From Lentisphaeria bacterium (lineage in GTDB: Bacteria > Verrucomicrobiota > Lentisphaeria > Victivallales > Victivallaceae), in the NCBI GenBank assembly GCA_017450705.1, contig JAFSTC010000073.1, positions 1 through 64,000 of the forward strand: 64,000 nt of DNA, given 5' to 3'. This document shows positions 61,719 to 64,000 of this stretch, in pieces (position 1 is the first letter of the stretch; each line of letters opens with the position of its first letter). A program made the translations under genes and the position numbers. The notes beneath the pieces were generated by a model. The model did not search any database and was not told where the DNA came from. It saw only the letters and a program-made list of their open reading frames with translations.

Positions 61719-62531
61719 ATGGATCTTGATTTTCACGCGCATTTCAATTCGGACGATCCCGAACTGGTGAAAAAATTCGTCGCCAACTGCGAGAAGAACG
61801 GCTGCCGCGCGGCCATGTCCGGAGGACTCCATTACGGCGGTCACGACATGGTCCCCAACGACAAGGTGATCGACTTCTGCAAGCAGTATTCCGACTGGCT
61901 CATCCCCCTCGTCAAGGTCGAACTGTGGGACACGCCTCCGGACTTGGCCGCTTTGCGACGCTGGCGGGATATGGGGGCCAAGGGCGTCAAGTGCATCTAC
62001 CCCTATTACCCCTACGACCACGATCTTTATATGCCGCTCTATGAGGAGTGCGAGAAACTGGAGATGCCCATGCTGTTCCACACGGGCAACTACCGGCCCA
62101 ACGCGGAGGATATGCGGGCCCGGCGGCCCACCCTCAAAAACATGGATCCCCTCAATCTCGACCGGCCCGCGCGTTCCTTCCAGAAACTCAAAATCGTCGT
62201 CGCCCATCTGGGGACGGGGTTCTGGCGCCTTCAGGCGGCGGAGCTCATCAAGATGCACGCCAACGTCTACGCCGATCTGGCCGGGTCCGGCAGCTGGATG
62301 GGGCTCTCCGCCGAGAAGCTGGCGGAGCTTCTCCACCCGTGGGTCCTGCTCTGCCAGGATCCGCAGAAGCATTTTGCGAAACTGGTCTTCGGCTCCGACT
62401 GCTACGTCAAACTGCCTGAGATCCAGACCGACGGCAAGCTCCACTACGAGCAGATCCTGCGCAAGATCGGCGCGACGCAGGAGCTTCGCGACGCGGTCAT
62501 GGGCGGAACCGTCTCCTCCTGGCTCAAGTAA
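61719..62531 (+). CDS. Amidohydrolase-2-family metal-dependent hydrolase
   Basis: A 270-residue barrel hydrolase of the amidohydrolase-2 type. MDLDFHAHFN supplies the HxH metal pair, MLFHTGNYR a third His, KIVVAHLGTGFW a fourth, and LVFGSDCYV the catalytic Asp. Members of this group hydrolyse lactones or amides or decarboxylate aromatic acids; the substrate here is unknown, and lactone hydrolysis in sugar acid breakdown would fit the surroundings. No signal peptide, so cytoplasmic. It starts 23 bases after the GH99-like gene; the open frame further upstream is that gene read in another frame. The second GH99-like gene follows after 82 bases. Confidence 0.85.
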   Translation: MDLDFHAHFNSDDPELVKKFVANCEKNGCRAAMSGGLHYGGHDMVPNDKVIDFCKQYSDWLIPLVKVELWDTPPDLAALRRWRDMGAKGVKCIYPYYPYDHDLYMPLYEECEKLEMPMLFHTGNYRPNAEDMRARRPTLKNMDPLNLDRPARSFQKLKIVVAHLGTGFWRLQAAELIKMHANVYADLAGSGSWMGLSAEKLAELLHPWVLLCQDPQKHFAKLVFGSDCYVKLPEIQTDGKLHYEQILRKIGATQELRDAVMGGTVSSWLK

Positions 62532-62613
62532 GACGCCGGCCGTCCCGAAGACGATACAAGCGAACGAAAATATCCGATCGGAAGAAAAAGACAAAACAGG
62601 AGAGGAAAGACTC

Positions 62614-64000
62614 ATGTGCATCGATTTTTGCGCCCCGAAAACGAAAAAAACGCTTTTTCTTCTCTTCTTCTTCGCCTCGCTGTTCTCCGCCGGGGCGGCG
62701 GAGATCCCCCGGCGTCCCGGAAAAGTCACGAAGACCATCGCCATCTTTCCGGAGCTTGAGGTGCAGTACGGCACGTTCCAGAATTTCCTCCACTACTGGA
62801 ACGACCGCCCGCTCTACGTGGACCGCGCCCACAGGTATTTTGGCAACAAGTTCGTCTACAACAACGACGCAAGTCTCTTCACCGATATCAGGATCGCCCG
62901 GCGCTACGGCATTTCCGGGCTCTGCCCGCTGGCCCGGTACGCCGTCCTCAAACTGGTGCTGGACGCGGCGGACAACCATTACACGCCCGAGTTCCGCGTC
63001 CTGCCCGGGGTCTACCTCGTCAAGCGCGGCAACGTGGACAAGATGAACGCCTCCGAAAAGGAGAACTTTTTCAAGATCATCGAGGCGGCGGTCAAGTCCA
63101 AAAGCGCCTGGCGGGTCAACGGCAAAGCGGTCATCAACAGCTACGAGGCGACGTATCTCGCCCCCGCGGGGCTGAAGGAGGTCCTGGAGGAGGCACGCCA
63201 AAAATTCGGCGACACCTTCCTCTTCTCGGCCTGCATGAAGATCCCGGGCCAGCGGCTCTACGCCCGGTTCCTCCGCAACGGCCGCAAACTCAAGGAGGAG
63301 GACGTCAAGTGGTACACCGACACCGTGCAGTCCTATCTCGACGTCTGCGGCGGCGTGTACCTCTACGGGCTGGGACGGTGCTACGACTACGACGGCGAGT
63401 ACGGGAGTAAAATCGACGCCGAATTTTTCCATAAGCACTACCGCCCGCTGGCGTGGAAGATCATGACCGATCCCCGCAACAAGGGGAAGATCTTCGGCAT
63501 CCTCTGCGCCCTCGGCTACGTCAACAACTTTTCGGGAAGAGTCAATGCGGGGGAATACGGCACCGAAACGCTCCGGGAGAGTTTCGACGAGTGCCTCTCT
63601 CTCGATCCCGACTACATCGTCCCCTTCGAGTGGAACGAGTGGAACGAAAACACCTGTTTCATGCCGACGATCTACAAGGGCAGCTGCATCGAGCGCTTGA
63701 TGAGGTACTTCAACTCCCGGATCACGGGCAAGGCGCTGGAGCCCCGCGAGGGCGACGATCTTTCGCTGCCCAACGCCGTTCTGAGCTACCGTTACCAGCT
63801 CAAGCTGGGGGAGATCCTCCGCTTCGAACTGCTGACGATCCCGGACGGTTCACCCGCCTTCACGGGCAAAGCCGAACTCGTCCTCAAAGACGGCGCGACG
63901 GGGCAAGTCGTAAAGACGATCCCCTTCCGTTTCCGCAACGGAGAGTACAAGGCCCAGACCGTGGAACTTGCGACCGAGAAGCTCGCCCCCTATCAGGTCC
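62614..64000 (+). CDS. Secreted GH99-like protein, 3' end outside window
   Basis: The first 462 residues of an exported protein that runs off the right edge. After a signal peptide of about 28 residues (hydrophobic FLLFFFASLFSA) comes the same barrel as at 58795: EVQYGTFQNFLHYWNDRPLY, LGYVNNFSGRVNAGEYG, FEWNEWNENTCFMPTIYKG near residue 340 and REGDDLSLPNAVLS. The beginning of the beta-sandwich region is visible (ELLTIPDGSPAFTGK). A C-terminal LamG domain is expected from the paralogs but not seen. AGGAGAGGAAAGA precedes the ATG. It is close to the protein at 58795 over the whole visible length, so the pair arose by duplication around the amidohydrolase gene. Confidence 0.8.
   Translation, partial: MCIDFCAPKTKKTLFLLFFFASLFSAGAAEIPRRPGKVTKTIAIFPELEVQYGTFQNFLHYWNDRPLYVDRAHRYFGNKFVYNNDASLFTDIRIARRYGISGLCPLARYAVLKLVLDAADNHYTPEFRVLPGVYLVKRGNVDKMNASEKENFFKIIEAAVKSKSAWRVNGKAVINSYEATYLAPAGLKEVLEEARQKFGDTFLFSACMKIPGQRLYARFLRNGRKLKEEDVKWYTDTVQSYLDVCGGVYLYGLGRCYDYDGEYGSKIDAEFFHKHYRPLAWKIMTDPRNKGKIFGILCALGYVNNFSGRVNAGEYGTETLRESFDECLSLDPDYIVPFEWNEWNENTCFMPTIYKGSCIERLMRYFNSRITGKALEPREGDDLSLPNAVLSYRYQLKLGEILRFELLTIPDGSPAFTGKAELVLKDGATGQVVKTIPFRFRNGEYKAQTVELATEKLAPYQV

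Noticed and set aside
1-64000. tRNA, rRNA or known riboswitch genes
   Set aside because: I found no cloverleaf with TTC-type arms, no rRNA stretch and no riboswitch consensus by reading; a tRNAscan or Rfam search would be decisive.

Overview
The window is G+C-rich bacterial DNA with dense, mostly operonic genes, ordinary Shine-Dalgarno sites and almost no housekeeping content. Five proteins combine a prepilin-type N-terminal segment with an H-x9-DG motif. There are many secreted multidomain glycoside hydrolase and LamG proteins, AraC and GntR regulators, and DUF4838 and DUF6067-like proteins. This combination points to the PVC superphylum, most likely a Lentisphaerota/Victivallales bacterium that degrades host or plant glycans. 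The assignment is inferred from gene content; no rRNA is present to prove it.

Layout. 0-4.1 kb: the end of a large secreted protein, a ceramidase-like hydrolase and a zinc dehydrogenase, with two copies of a hairpin repeat around the dehydrogenase. 4.2-12.4 kb: a GH127-like enzyme divergent from an AraC regulator, then a DUF4838 protein, a pseudopilin, a clan GH-A-like hydrolase and a LamG protein. 12.4-17.1 kb: a small housekeeping island with a GT87-like membrane protein, a solute-binding protein, hisC and rpsD; rpsD has its own promoter, structured leader and terminator. 17.1-28.1 kb: an AraC regulator divergent from a run of a Gfo/Idh/MocA oxidoreductase, a sodium:solute symporter, a GH99/GH71-like protein with LamG, a pseudopilin and a beta-helix protein.

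28.3-38.3 kb: an orphan membrane protein, a 527-base gene-free stretch full of repeats and hairpins, a second DUF4838 protein, then on the minus strand a GH2 enzyme overlapping a GH99-like protein, and a deacetylase-like protein. 38.4-45.9 kb: GntR regulator, pseudopilin, LamG/DUF6067-like protein, GH36-like enzyme. 45.9-50.4 kb (minus strand): a short AraC protein, a GH99-like protein and a class II glutamine amidotransferase. 50.7-56.6 kb: GntR regulator, pseudopilin, LamG/DUF6067-like protein and a secreted protein. 56.7-64 kb: AraC regulator, pseudopilin, GH99-like protein, amidohydrolase, and a second GH99-like protein cut by the window edge.

The recurring unit is a dedicated regulator, one pseudopilin-like protein and one or more large secreted carbohydrate-active enzymes, seen five times. 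No core type II secretion or pilus genes occur here, so these pseudopilins are not part of a local secretion operon. I infer that each belongs functionally to its own glycan locus, and this is the best candidate for an undescribed system in the window. Most promoters I can place carry a -10 of TATATT(A) rather than TATAAT.
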